A stretch of 64,000 nt of DNA, from assembly GCA_038200275.1 (NCBI GenBank), contig JBBPYC010000036.1, positions 1 to 64,000 of the forward strand, in the 5' to 3' direction. The notes under the pieces were generated by a model that did not search any database, was not told the DNA's origin, and saw only the letters and a list, made by a program, of their open reading frames with translations. The stretch is from JBBPYC01 sp038200275 (lineage in GTDB: Bacteria > Pseudomonadota > Gammaproteobacteria > Burkholderiales > Burkholderiaceae_C). Positions 1 to 8,822 of the stretch are shown one piece after another. Position 1 is the first letter of the stretch. Every line of letters begins with the position of its first letter. The translations under genes and the position numbers were made by a program.

Positions 1-1
1 C

Positions 2-187
2 CCCCCTGAGCGCTTGGCGCAATGGACGCACGCCTTGCTCGCCGAGATCGCCTGCGGGCGCTGCGTCAGCAGCCGAGGGCGCCTGAACCCGCGCGGCGTC
101 AAGCGCAAGATGAGCGGCTACAACGTTCGTCACCGGGGCGAGGCGCTCCACTTGCAGCATCAGCCAATTCCGGTGATGCGTATCTGA
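2..187 (+). CDS. Transposase C-terminal fragment (IS4-like), cut by window edge
   Basis: The frame is open from the window edge to TGA at 185-187, 61 residues. The stretch around residues 29-40 (LNPRGVKRKMSGYN) resembles the basic C-terminal tail of IS4-family transposases, where an NPRxVKRKMS-type motif follows the last catalytic region. No catalytic residues are visible because the start lies outside the window. Family assignment is by motif memory only. It marks the left side of the region as having been touched by transposition. Confidence 0.5.
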   Translation, partial: PPERLAQWTHALLAEIACGRCVSSRGRLNPRGVKRKMSGYNVRHRGEALHLQHQPIPVMRI

Positions 188-426
188 ACAGTATTGAGGC
201 AAGCCCCCGAAGGCTGGACGCGCCGGCCCCGTCGATGCTGGCACGATGGAAGTCCAGCTTCTGCGTGGAATCTGTCTAGATCAATGGACCCAGCTTTATC
301 GCTGTGCATCCGCGTGCTGCATCCAAGCTGGATATCGCCACATCAGTCGAGGAAGCGCCGGATTTAGGTTTGCGATGACGGGACGTCCCAATCGCGAACT
401 ACCGTCGCCGCATTTCGCCGAGTTCG

Positions 427-627
427 TCAGGAAATATCGGTCGGCTCATGCCGGCTCAGGATTTCCTTTATTCCAGACACTCCTGTTTCTGGAACCATGA
501 CTTTGACCTGCAGCGTGGTGTCGTCGCTGTAAATCTTCTCGCGTGGGATGCCGTCATTGATCAACTCGTCGACAGCGTTGGCGACGGCGGCCTTGCTGGC
601 ATAGGTTGCCGTGATGGTCTTGAACAT
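427..627 (-). CDS. Small conserved-type hypothetical protein, 66 aa
   Basis: The product is 66 residues, starting at ATG 627 behind a strong AGGAGG ribosome site about 6 bases upstream, which is the main reason to believe it. The N-terminus (MFKTITATYASKAAVANAVD) followed by an acidic IPREKIYSDD segment resembles short proteins of the YflT/DUF1269-like type that sense or buffer stress, in which an alpha/beta fold handles a helix spanning residues 10-25. It has no membrane segment and no cysteine. It lies downstream of zwf on the same strand with a 167-base gap. Function unknown. Confidence 0.6.
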   Translation of the reverse strand: MFKTITATYASKAAVANAVDELINDGIPREKIYSDDTTLQVKVMVPETGVSGIKEILSRHEPTDIS

Positions 628-794
628 GAATGCCTCCTTCTGGTTGGTTGCTCAACTGTGATGCGTTGCGGGTGCGTTCCTGAAACAGTTCGAATGGGGC
701 AGTGATGGACGACCTGACAGATCTTCAGCTGCGAATGCCAGGAGCCCCCGGAGTTGCCGGATTCGTCGAGGCGAGCATTTGGAACCGTATGGGA

Positions 795-2198
795 TCACTG
801 GTTCGATGTGGGGTTTTGCCAGCCACCATCGGCCGCGATGAAATGATTTGCGGCCGGCGGCCCCCAACTGCCGCGTGCATAGATGATCGAGCGTGGATGG
901 TCCTTCAATACGGGTTCCACCACCGCCCACGCTGACTCGATCGCGTTTTCGCGGGTGAACAGTGCGCCGTCGCCGTTCATCGCATCGGCCAGCAACCGTT
1001 CATACGGCGCCTGCTCGTCAGGTTGCTCTTCCAGCAGGCTGAACTCGCGCTGATCGCCGACAAACGCCTTGCCGGCCTGCTTCACGCGGGCGGCCAGCGC
1101 AATCGTCGAGTGCGGTGACAGGTGAAAGCGCAGATAGTTTGCATCCTCACGGACTGCCGCATCCGCAAACAGATTCTGGGGCGGCCGCTTGAGCCGGACC
1201 ACCACTTCGCACGCCGTCTCGGGCAGCATCTTCCCCGAGCGCAGATACCACGGCACACCGCCCCAACGCCACAAATCGATGTAGAGCCGCACGGCGCAAT
1301 ATGTTTCAACATCCAAGTCACTGGCGACCTGCGGCTCGTCAAGATAACCCTTATATTGTCATCGCAGGATGTCGGCGGGCTGTAGCGGCCGCATGGCGTC
1401 GAAAACATCGGCCTGATGGCGATGCACGGCCTTGAAGCCACGGCTTGCAGGTGGCTCCATCGCGAGCAGCGCGACGATCTGAAACAGGTGGTTCTGGACC
1501 ACGTCGCGCAGGCACCCGGCACTTTCGTAGAACGCGGCCCGACCCTCGACCGCGAATTGCTCGGCCAGCGTAATCTGCACGCTGTCCGCATGATTGCGGT
1601 TCCAAATCGGCTCGAGGAAAGAATTGGCGAAGCGGAAATAGAGGATGTTCATGATCGACTCCTTTGCCAGAAAGTGATCGATGCGGAAGATCGCGTCTTC
1701 GGCAAACACCTCTCGTGCGGTGCGATTGAGCTTGCGCGCCGATGCGAGATCGCGGCCGAACGGCTTTTCAACGATGACGCGCGCATTGGCAGCCAGCCCG
1801 GCTGCACCCAGGCCCCGGATGACGGTCGGGAACAGCGTCGGCGGGACTGCCAAGTAGTGTGCCGGGCGCTGGGCTGGCCCAAGCGCGCGCTTGAGCGCAT
1901 CAAAGGTGGAGGCGTCTTTATAGTTGCCGCTGAAGTACTGCAGAAGACTCAGCAGTCGATCCAGTGCTTGCCGGTCACAGGCGGAATCGGCGTGTTCGAC
2001 AGCCTGCCTGGCACGCGCCCGGAACGCTTCGATGCTCATTGCAGATGACGCGACGCCCACCACCGGCACGTTCAACACGCCGCGCTTGCACAGCGCGTAC
2101 AGCGCCGGAAAAATCTTCTTGTGCACCAAGTCGCCGGTCGCGCCGAATACGACCAGTGCGTCGGATGGCGCCGCGATACCAAAAGGGTCGGGGTTCAT
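795..2198 (-). pseudogene. zwf: Glucose-6-phosphate 1-dehydrogenase, interrupted by an in-frame TGA
   Basis: G6PD oxidises glucose-6-phosphate to 6-phosphogluconolactone with NAD(P)+. The frame runs 468 codons, close to the normal family length of about 490. The nucleotide motif GATGDL is at residues 19-24 and the catalytic RIDHF block (His175) at 172-176. At codon 280 (1359-1361) a TGA sits between ILR and QYKGYLDEP, exactly where the family has a conserved Gly (RGQY). The same frame then continues intact to 795 with the sugar-binding and C-terminal regions (WGGVPWYLRSGK). ATG 2198 is chosen because AAAGGA lies 8 bases upstream. One base change (GGA to TGA) would explain it. Without readthrough the product would be an inactive 279-residue piece. 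Upstream neighbour is a universal stress protein gene. Confidence 0.9.
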
Positions 2199-2279
2199 GT
2201 CAAATCCTTTTCTCACTTCGGATGCAGGGTTTGCTCACGGTCACGGGTGCACAGTGACGTGCTCGGCGGCGTTCCACAT

Positions 2280-2744
2280 CTATCCCTCGCCGTCCTCGCT
2301 TGGTGCCCGCACCAGCAGCACCGGCACAGGCGCATGACGCAGGATTTGCTCGGCGTCACTGCCCAAGAGTGCGCGGCCGACGCCGCGCCGGCCATGCGTG
2401 CCCAGCACGATCAGGTCGGCGCCCCAGTGGCTTGCTTCCGCGGTCACGATATCGCTGACCGGGCCGCTGAAATCGTCGAACAGCGCCGTGCCAACCGCGA
2501 TGCCCTGCGAGGCGACGGTGCCACGACCTTTTTGCAGCACCTCCTCACCAGCGTCACGCATCGCGTCGATCGCATCCTTGGTAAAGATCATTGCGCCGGC
2601 CATCGAACTCATCATCGAGAACTGGTCGATCACGTGGACCAGCCGAAGCTGCGCGCCCGTGATCTCGGCAAGGCCGATTGCCTCGGCCAAGCCCCGGTTC
2701 GAAATTGGGCTGCCGTCGATCGGCACGAGGATTTTTTGGTACAT
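2280..2744 (-). CDS. Universal stress protein, UspA family
   Basis: This 154-residue cytoplasmic protein has the single UspA alpha/beta fold. The N-terminal strand ILVPIDGSP and the C-terminal ATP-binding signature G-2x-G-9x-G-S/T (GTHGRRGVGRALLGSDAE, about residues 115-132) are both present, so it belongs to the ATP-binding subgroup. The segment SSMAGAMIF after strand 2 is a Met-rich loop typical of betaproteobacterial USPs. The start at 2744 has AGGAGA 7 bases upstream. It ends about 80 bases before zwf on the same strand and may be co-transcribed with it. USPs of this kind accumulate under starvation, redox or metal stress. Confidence 0.93.
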   Translation of the reverse strand: MYQKILVPIDGSPISNRGLAEAIGLAEITGAQLRLVHVIDQFSMMSSMAGAMIFTKDAIDAMRDAGEEVLQKGRGTVASQGIAVGTALFDDFSGPVSDIVTAEASHWGADLIVLGTHGRRGVGRALLGSDAEQILRHAPVPVLLVRAPSEDGEG

Positions 2745-3266
2745 GAGGATTCTCCTGGCTGGCGCGAATCGCTGGACCGATAAGTTTCAAAGTGTTCACG
2801 GTGACGCGCGCGCCTTTCTTGAATGCCAATCAACTTCCACAATCGGACCGCGAGAACAGCCGTAGCAAATGCGCATGTCCACTTCGAGCATGCCTGGCCA
2901 CGCCATCAGCGCCATCAGCGCCAGCGAAGTGACGGACAAAGGCGGCGGTGCGCCAAATCCGCAACGACCATTCCGACTTTTGGGCCCTCGCACTCGGTAT
3001 ACGGTTCGATTTGGTGCGCCCTGCTTGATATTGCTGGCGGTTTGAGCGCCGCTGTCTCGGCTTGCCAGTTGCGAATATGCGATGACGATGCCCCGACGAC
3101 CACTGCGGTAAGTACGATCTCTTCCAATGGGAGGTTCCATTTCATTCATTCGCGCCACCGGTTCTGCAGAGGTTCGGCAGCGCTCGACGGTCCGCCAAAA
3201 CTACCCATCGAGGACGTTGGATGAATCTTGTTGGAGCACGCAGGCAACATAACGGGCACCGACCGG
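2745..3266. other. 522-base region with no supported gene
   Basis: Open frames exist on both strands but none has a ribosome site, a recognisable domain or a consistent coding bias. A minus-strand segment around 2796-2930 reads as a short hydrophobic stretch followed by CYGCSRGP, and could be the tail of a decayed gene. The promoter of the downstream usp gene probably lies next to 2745. Confidence 0.4.
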
Positions 3267-3965
3267 TTAATAGCCCCATACCGTTGTGCGAACGCTCGGC
3301 GGCAGCACGCCGAGTCGGTTCTCCACGCCCTTGACGCCCGGCACGCCTTCGACGGCGACACCGACGGCTTGCTTCTCCACATCCGAATCGATGACGCCCC
3401 ACAGATGCACCACCCCGCCGGAGACCACGACGTTCACGAACGTGGTTTGTAGACCGGCATCTTTCAAAGCGGTTTGAGCCTTCGTTCGAATCTCGGAGTC
3501 TTCGGCCGTCGAGGCGGGCGCCGCTTGACGAGCGACCAGCCCGTGCAGCAGGTCGGCCCGGCTGACGATGCCCAGCATCTTCCCGTCCCGAAGCACGGGC
3601 ATGCGCTTGATGCGGTGCTTTTCGAGCTGGTCCGCGATGTCCTCGAGCGTCGCGTCCTCGCGCGTGGCAATCACATCGTGCGTCATGACATCGCGAGCAT
3701 GACCGCCATGCGATCTGACATACGAAAGGGCGGTGTCTTCAGGGCTGTCGAGCAACCTGAGCCACCAAGACGGTTGTCGCTCCGTATTGTTTTCGGATCG
3801 GCGCATCAGGTCGCCCTCGCTGACCATGCCGAGCAGTTGCCCGTGCGGGTCGACCACGGGCACGGCGCTGATCCTGCGCTCGAGCAGGAGCTTCGCGATG
3901 TCCCGGACGGTCGCGTCCGGTGTCACGGTGACGACGGATGTCGTCATGACGTCTTTGGCTTGCAT
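3267..3965 (-). CDS. CBS-CBS-BON domain protein (copy 1)
   Basis: The product is 232 residues. Two CBS domains (about 1-60 and 90-145, each with the V-x-DVMT and RISAVPV / RIKRMPV cores) form a Bateman module that normally binds adenosine nucleotides. A C-terminal BON domain (about 155-225, with the VVVSGGVVHLWG and GVPGVKGVENRL signatures) usually binds lipids or membranes. A WWLRLL segment links the two CBS units. AAAGGAGAG precedes ATG 3965. It is the second of a tandem pair on the same strand, separated from copy 2 by 181 bases. The likely role is energy-state sensing. The partner is unknown. Confidence 0.92.
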   Translation of the reverse strand: MQAKDVMTTSVVTVTPDATVRDIAKLLLERRISAVPVVDPHGQLLGMVSEGDLMRRSENNTERQPSWWLRLLDSPEDTALSYVRSHGGHARDVMTHDVIATREDATLEDIADQLEKHRIKRMPVLRDGKMLGIVSRADLLHGLVARQAAPASTAEDSEIRTKAQTALKDAGLQTTFVNVVVSGGVVHLWGVIDSDVEKQAVGVAVEGVPGVKGVENRLGVLPPSVRTTVWGY

Positions 3966-4146
3966 GTCATCTCTCCTTTAGTTGTCAACGATCTGAAAAG
4001 GTCAAGGCAAGGGGCGGGCTTGCTGCCGATCGAGGAAGGCACTGCCGGCTTCAACCACTCAATAATTTTTTCGATGCGACTGCGACTGTTCCAGCAACAC
4101 ATCGCATCACGAGGATTTGCACGATGGACGACCGCCCGATGCCAAA

Positions 4147-4836
4147 TCAATCGGCTGCGCGTACATTCGGCGGCAACACGGCGATGTTGTTATCCACGCC
4201 CCTGGCGCTTGCTACGCTTTCGGCGGCGATACGGGCCACCTGCTTCTCGGCATCCGAATCGACAGCGCCCCACAACTGCACGATTCCGTTCGAGACCACA
4301 ACCGTCACGAACGTGCTGCGCAGGCCCGCTTCCTCCAGAGCGGCCTGGGCGGTCGCACGAATCTCCGAGTCACTAGCGGTCGAAGCCGGCGCAGTCTTGC
4401 GGGCGACCAGTCCATGCAACAGATCGGCGCGGCTGACGATGCCGAGCACCTTTCCGTCCCGAAGCACGGGCATCCGCTTGATCCGGTTTTTTTCCAGCTG
4501 ATCGGCGATCTCCTCAAGCGTGGCTTCCTGGCCGACCGACACGATGTCGCGGGTCATGACATCGCTGGCGTACCTCCCGTGCGATTGGATGTAATCCAGT
4601 GCTACTTGTTCGGGGGCATCGAGAAGACCGAGCCACCAGGACCGGTGTCGCTCGGTCCCGTTTTCCGACCTTCGCATGAGGTCGCCTTCGCTGACCATGC
4701 CAAGCAACTGCCCTGCCTCACCGATCACCGGCACGGCGCTGATCCTGCGCTCAAGCAGCAACTTTGCGATTTGTTGGGCGGTCGCGTTCGGAGCTACGCT
4801 AACGACAAATGTCGTCATGATGTCTTTGGCTTGCAT
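4147..4836 (-). CDS. CBS-CBS-BON domain protein (copy 2)
   Basis: The product is 229 residues, a close paralogue of the neighbouring gene. It shares the same start (MQAKD), the same linker (WWLGLLDAPE) and the same order of CBS, CBS and BON domains. The most divergent part is the BON C-terminus (VASARGVDNNIAVLPP). AAGGAGAAA precedes ATG 4836. The tandem arrangement and near-collinear sequence show duplication in place. Differences in the CBS ligand loops might give the two copies different nucleotide preferences, which is inference. Confidence 0.92.
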   Translation of the reverse strand: MQAKDIMTTFVVSVAPNATAQQIAKLLLERRISAVPVIGEAGQLLGMVSEGDLMRRSENGTERHRSWWLGLLDAPEQVALDYIQSHGRYASDVMTRDIVSVGQEATLEEIADQLEKNRIKRMPVLRDGKVLGIVSRADLLHGLVARKTAPASTASDSEIRATAQAALEEAGLRSTFVTVVVSNGIVQLWGAVDSDAEKQVARIAAESVASARGVDNNIAVLPPNVRAAD

Positions 4837-4954
4837 GGGATTTCTCCTTGGTCAACGAGGGCAAAGACTCTGGGCAATCTGCGGGCGCGATCTGGAGGTT
4901 CTGTATCCCGCATGGCTGCGGCAGCGGTCGCCATCGGGGTTTCGCAGTACAGCG

Positions 4955-5275
4955 TCATGGCGCGCCCCAGTGCCTGCAAGGTGCCGGCGCCATGAGCGCG
5001 AGGCACCCGATCCCCATCACGGCAAACGCAAGCGAGCCGACGACGGCGCTGTGGGCCGCATCGACCATGGCGATGCAGATCGATCCAAGCAAATGGTCCT
5101 GTTCGACTTGGTGCGGCAAGCGCGTGACGGAAGCAGCCATGGCGCTGAACCCTCGGCCGTCACAGGGGCCGACCTGACGACGGCATGCATCGTGATCAGT
5201 CATGGACAGCGAAGGCGACATGTTGTCCAACCCACACTGATCCAGCGCGCCCTGCCGAATCTTCTGGTTCGTCAT
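4955..5275 (-). CDS. Possible small membrane protein downstream of hflC
   Basis: This open frame of 106 residues begins 7 bases after the hflC stop on the same strand. The N-terminal half is polar with several Cys and His (LDQCGLDN, DHDACRRQVGPCDG). The C-terminal half has one clear hydrophobic stretch (about 78-97, SAVVGSLAFAVMGIGCLALM). No good ribosome site is visible and I recognise no family; it is not the DUF2065 protein often found after hflC. It could be spurious. Confidence 0.3.
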   Translation of the reverse strand: MTNQKIRQGALDQCGLDNMSPSLSMTDHDACRRQVGPCDGRGFSAMAASVTRLPHQVEQDHLLGSICIAMVDAAHSAVVGSLAFAVMGIGCLALMAPAPCRHWGAP

Positions 5276-5282
5276 GTGTGGC

Positions 5283-6266
5283 TCACTTCGCCGACGCGTC
5301 GAGTCCCGGGGCAGCCACCGCCTCGGACCGCTTCAGGTAGCGGTAGTAGTCGCTGTCCGTGGTGAGAATCAACGTCGAGTTCTTGTTCGGCGCCTGCTTG
5401 TAGGCTTCGAGGGTTCGCGAAAAAGCATAGAACTCGGGGTCTGCGCCGTAGGCCGCTCCATAGACACGCGTGGCTTGCGCGTCGGCCCTGCCCCTCACTT
5501 CCTGCACCTGTCGGTAGGCGGTGGAACGGATCTGGCGCAACTCCTTTTCCATGGTTCCCAATATTTCGGCGCTGCGGCCTTCGCCTTCGGATCGAAACCG
5601 GGCAGCGATCCGCTTGCGTTCCGAGATCATTCGCGCATACACCTTCTCGCGCACGCTCTCCACGTAGTCGAGGCGCTTGATGCGCACGTCCACCAGCTCG
5701 ATCCCGTACTGGGGCATGACCTTTCGGGCTTCCGTCAGGATGGTGCGGGTGATCTCCTCGCGCCCGCGCACGACCTCCTTCTTCAGTTCCTCGCGCACTT
5801 CGGCGGGCACCTCCTCCAGCTTCTCGCCCTCGGGCACCACCCATGATGCGCTGCGCACCAGTTCCACCAGTTCGCTGCCCGAAACCCGATCGCGCACCAC
5901 GGAGTCGATGATGTCGTTCAGGCGCGGTCGGGCGCCGGCCTCCGAGGCAACGCTCTCGAGAAACTTCTTGGCGTCGGCGATGCGCCAGCGGGCCGTCGTG
6001 TCGATCCAGATGAACTCGCGCCCTTTGGTGGGGATCTGGTTGGGGTCGCCGTCCCAGATAAGGATTCGTTTCTCGAAGCGGCGGACCTCCTGGATGAGGG
6101 GCAGCTTGACGTGCAGTCCGGCTTCCGTAACCGGCACGCCCACAGGCCGGCCGAATTGAACGATCACCGCCTGCTCGTTTTCCTGCAGGTTGTAGAGGGT
6201 CCCGAAGAAGGCGACCGCAACCACCACCGCGAGGACGCTGGCACCGACAAGCAAAACGTTCTTCAT
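5283..6266 (-). CDS. hflC: HflC, SPFH-family modulator of FtsH protease
   Basis: The product is 327 residues. It has an N-terminal membrane anchor (VLLVGASVLAVVVAVAFFG, about 4-22), then the SPFH/band-7 domain (NEQAVIVQFGRPVG onward) and a long coiled-coil tail with ISERKRIAARFRSEGEG, the family hallmark. HflC pairs with HflK on the periplasmic side of the inner membrane and restrains FtsH. A longer frame exists upstream, but ATG 6266 overlaps the hflK stop as ATGA and fits family length, so translational coupling is likely. The C-terminus (YYRYLKRSEAVAAP) is typical. The usual housekeeping neighbours (hfq, hflX) are absent, so this may be an extra accessory copy. Confidence 0.95.
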   Translation of the reverse strand: MKNVLLVGASVLAVVVAVAFFGTLYNLQENEQAVIVQFGRPVGVPVTEAGLHVKLPLIQEVRRFEKRILIWDGDPNQIPTKGREFIWIDTTARWRIADAKKFLESVASEAGARPRLNDIIDSVVRDRVSGSELVELVRSASWVVPEGEKLEEVPAEVREELKKEVVRGREEITRTILTEARKVMPQYGIELVDVRIKRLDYVESVREKVYARMISERKRIAARFRSEGEGRSAEILGTMEKELRQIRSTAYRQVQEVRGRADAQATRVYGAAYGADPEFYAFSRTLEAYKQAPNKNSTLILTTDSDYYRYLKRSEAVAAPGLDASAK

Positions 6267-7300
6267 GGCTGCTGCCCTTCTTTGATTTCCGGGGCTGGGG
6301 CTGGGACCGGCTCCGACTCCAGCCGCAACCACGGCAACAGTGCTTTCTGCTCGCTGTCCACGACGTACAACGCTCTGACTTCGGGCAGGATGCTGCCCAT
6401 GGATTCGAGATAAAGGCGGCGGCGCGTTACCTCCGGTGCACGCTGGTACTCGGCAAGGATGGCGCTGAATCGGGTCGCCACCCCGTTCGCGCGGTTGACG
6501 CGCTCGACCGCATAGCCCTCGGCTTCGGTGATCGTGCGTGTCGCCTCGCCGCGTGCCTTGGGGATCTCGCGATTGGCCTGCTCCTGCGCCTGATTGATCG
6601 TTCGCTCCCGATCCTGGCGGGCTTCATTGACCTCGTTGAAGGCGGGCTTGACGGTATAGGGCGGCGTCACGTCCTGAAGTTCCACCGTGACCAGGCGAAC
6701 GCCGGTCTCGTAGTCGCTGAGAATTTTCTGCATCTCCTGCTTGACCTCGGTGGACACCGCCACGCGCGCGACGGTCAGAACGTCGCTGCCCAACCGATTG
6801 CCGACCACGCGGCGCATCACCGCCTCGGCGATGTCCCTGATCGTCTTTTGCGACTCCCGCACGCGGTACAGGTAGTGCACCGGATCCTCGATCCGGTACT
6901 GGACGATCCACTGCACGTCGATCACATTAAGGTCGCCCGTCAGCATCAACGAGACGTCCTTGAATGACTTCTTGTCGGCCACGTACTGCGTCGGCTCGCC
7001 CTCCGACGTCCCCGCTGTGCGGAACCCGAACTCCTCCTTGAGGACGCGCTCGGTGGGCACCCGTCGGACACCCTCGATGCCGTCTGGCAGCTTGAAGTGC
7101 AGGCCCGGCCCCACCGTTCGATCTACCGCTCCGAAGCGCAAGACCACGCCCGACTCCTCGGGCTGCACGGTGAACCAGGTCGACCAGACAAAAATGATCA
7201 GCAGCACGGCTGCGATGACTGCGGCAATTTGCCTGATACCGAGTGCAGCGGCGCGTTGGCGCATTGCCTCAATGGCATCCGCAGGGTCATTGGTTTGCAT
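6263..7300 (-). CDS. hflK: HflK, SPFH-family partner of HflC
   Basis: The product is 345 residues. A single membrane helix (IAAVIAAVLLIIFVWSTWF, about 20-38) is followed by the band-7 domain (PEESGVVLRFG) and a coiled-coil with INQAQEQANREIPKARGEA, diagnostic of HflK. The Gly/Pro-rich N-terminal extension of many HflK proteins is short here. The open frame extends upstream, but ATG 7300 gives a family-like start (MQTNDPADA). No strong ribosome site is seen. hflC follows with a 4-base overlap. Together they form the HflKC complex around FtsH, linked to membrane-protein quality control under stress. Confidence 0.94.
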   Translation of the reverse strand: MQTNDPADAIEAMRQRAAALGIRQIAAVIAAVLLIIFVWSTWFTVQPEESGVVLRFGAVDRTVGPGLHFKLPDGIEGVRRVPTERVLKEEFGFRTAGTSEGEPTQYVADKKSFKDVSLMLTGDLNVIDVQWIVQYRIEDPVHYLYRVRESQKTIRDIAEAVMRRVVGNRLGSDVLTVARVAVSTEVKQEMQKILSDYETGVRLVTVELQDVTPPYTVKPAFNEVNEARQDRERTINQAQEQANREIPKARGEATRTITEAEGYAVERVNRANGVATRFSAILAEYQRAPEVTRRRLYLESMGSILPEVRALYVVDSEQKALLPWLRLESEPVPAPAPEIKEGQQP

Positions 7301-7618
7301 GGTTGGTCTCGTGTTCAACACGGTATTGGTATGGGGATGCTTCGGCCAGCGCGCGCTGTGCCGCCGATGGTTGGGAGAGTTTCCGGGCCACTGCAGGCGG
7401 TTCTTGACGGACGGCGACGACTCGAGCGCGCTGGCCGCTTGCACAGCTGCGGTCACCCCCGTCATGCGGGTCGGTGATCGATGCTGGACATTCCCCGAGT
7501 TGAGACCGCAAGAGTCCACCCACGACAGCATCGCGCCGGCGTGGGAAGGCCGCGTTGCGCAAAGGATTGAGCGACCCAAACACATCGGTCCGGATCGGGA
7601 GGCCGCTTGAGAACGTGT
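7301..7618. other. 318-base spacer upstream of hflK
   Basis: No supported gene is present. It lies between the ackA stop and the hflK start, both on the minus strand, so it probably carries the hflK promoter and any ackA terminator. I see no clear T-tailed hairpin and no palindrome of the class found elsewhere in the window. Confidence 0.4.
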
Positions 7619-8788
7619 TCATGGGCCGAACTCCAGCGCCTTCGGCCGGGCAGCTAGCACATGAAGGACATGCTCTGCGATCATCTCTTCCTCATCGGTA
7701 GCAAACGCCTCGACCACCACCCGACTGCCCCCTGTCGAAATCAGCCGCTCACCGCCCGCATTGCGCTGGCCGTTCAGCGCAATGCCCAGGTACTGGAGTC
7801 CCGTGCAAACTTTGGCCCGGATCGCGGCCGCATTGGAGCCGACCCCGCCTGTGAATACCAGACGGTCCAGACCGCCCATTGCTGCGGTCAGCGCCGCCAA
7901 GTGCAAGCGGGCTTGATAGACGTAGTAATCGACCGCTTCGACCGCCGCCGGGTGTTCCGGTTGCGCGAGCAGATCCTGCATGCTGCGACTGATCCCGGAG
8001 ATGCCGAGCAGGCCCGATTCCTCGTACAGAATCTGCTGCAAACGTTTGGGAGTGAGGCCCTCCTCCAACAGCAGATACAGAACGATCCCGGGGTCGAGGT
8101 CACCGCAACGGGTCCCCATGGGCAGGCCGGCCAGCGTGCTGAAGCCCATGGTGGTCTCGACGCTGCGCCCACCCTTGAGCGCACACATCGAAGCGCCATT
8201 TCCCAGGTGCGCGACGACGATCCGCTCGCGATCGACATCGACGCCGTGACGCCGCAGGTCGTTGACCACATATTCATACGACAGGCCGTGAAAGCCGTAG
8301 CGGCGAATGCGCTCGTCAAACCATTGGCGCGGCAGCGCCGTGAGCTGCGCCAGTCGCGGCAGGCCATGGTGGAAGGCGGTGTCGAAACTGGCGACCTGCA
8401 ACAGATCGGGACGGGCCCGACGCACCGCGGTGATGCCGGCAAGATTGTGCGGCTGGTGAAGCGGCGCGAGCGGACTGAGTATGCCAAGGCGCGCTTCGAC
8501 CTCTGCGGTCACAACCAACGGGCAATTGCAATCAGGCCCTCCATGAACGATCCGGTGACCAACCGCGATCGGCCGCGCACCCGCCTGGTAAGCAGGACTG
8601 ATCTTCGCGCCCGCTTGAACGAGCAGCCCCTTGACGAGTGTCGCGTCACCCGAGCCACTCAGCTTGGCCCACGCCATCACTGCGCCGACCGCGCCGGTGT
8701 CGGCTGCCGGCGTGCGCTTGAATGTGCCGCAACAAGCACCAATGGCGATACGCACGGCGCTGCATAGCACAACATTCGCAAGCGTCAT
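7619..8788 (-). CDS. ackA: Acetate kinase with atypical N-terminus
   Basis: Acetate kinase makes ATP and acetate from acetyl-phosphate, the product of the phosphoketolase encoded at 44542-46914. The 389-residue product has the substrate-binding GHRIVHGG (77-84), the SFDTAFH block (134-140), the phosphate motif HLGNG (194-198), the TRCGDLDPG block (226-234) and a late TDEEEMIA motif, so most catalytic residues are kept. The first 75 residues do not match the family: the N-terminal NAGSSS phosphate loop that contains the Mg-binding Asn is not visible in this or neighbouring frames. The start is supported by AAAGGA 9 bases upstream. It may be a divergent, rearranged or impaired enzyme. Confidence 0.85.
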   Translation of the reverse strand: MTLANVVLCSAVRIAIGACCGTFKRTPAADTGAVGAVMAWAKLSGSGDATLVKGLLVQAGAKISPAYQAGARPIAVGHRIVHGGPDCNCPLVVTAEVEARLGILSPLAPLHQPHNLAGITAVRRARPDLLQVASFDTAFHHGLPRLAQLTALPRQWFDERIRRYGFHGLSYEYVVNDLRRHGVDVDRERIVVAHLGNGASMCALKGGRSVETTMGFSTLAGLPMGTRCGDLDPGIVLYLLLEEGLTPKRLQQILYEESGLLGISGISRSMQDLLAQPEHPAAVEAVDYYVYQARLHLAALTAAMGGLDRLVFTGGVGSNAAAIRAKVCTGLQYLGIALNGQRNAGGERLISTGGSRVVVEAFATDEEEMIAEHVLHVLAARPKALEFGP

Positions 8789-8822
8789 CGTCAGTCGTCC
8801 TTTGCTTCAGCCACCGGAGCGC

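Noticed and set aside
246..500. Plus-strand frame overlapping the small gene at 427-627
   Set aside because: No ribosome site or recognisable sequence; the minus-strand gene has AGGAGG.
1359..1361. UGA read as Gly (alternative genetic code) or as selenocysteine in zwf
   Set aside because: Many other genes here end in TGA and no SECIS-like hairpin or sel genes are seen; the host looks like a normal betaproteobacterium, so a point mutation is simpler.
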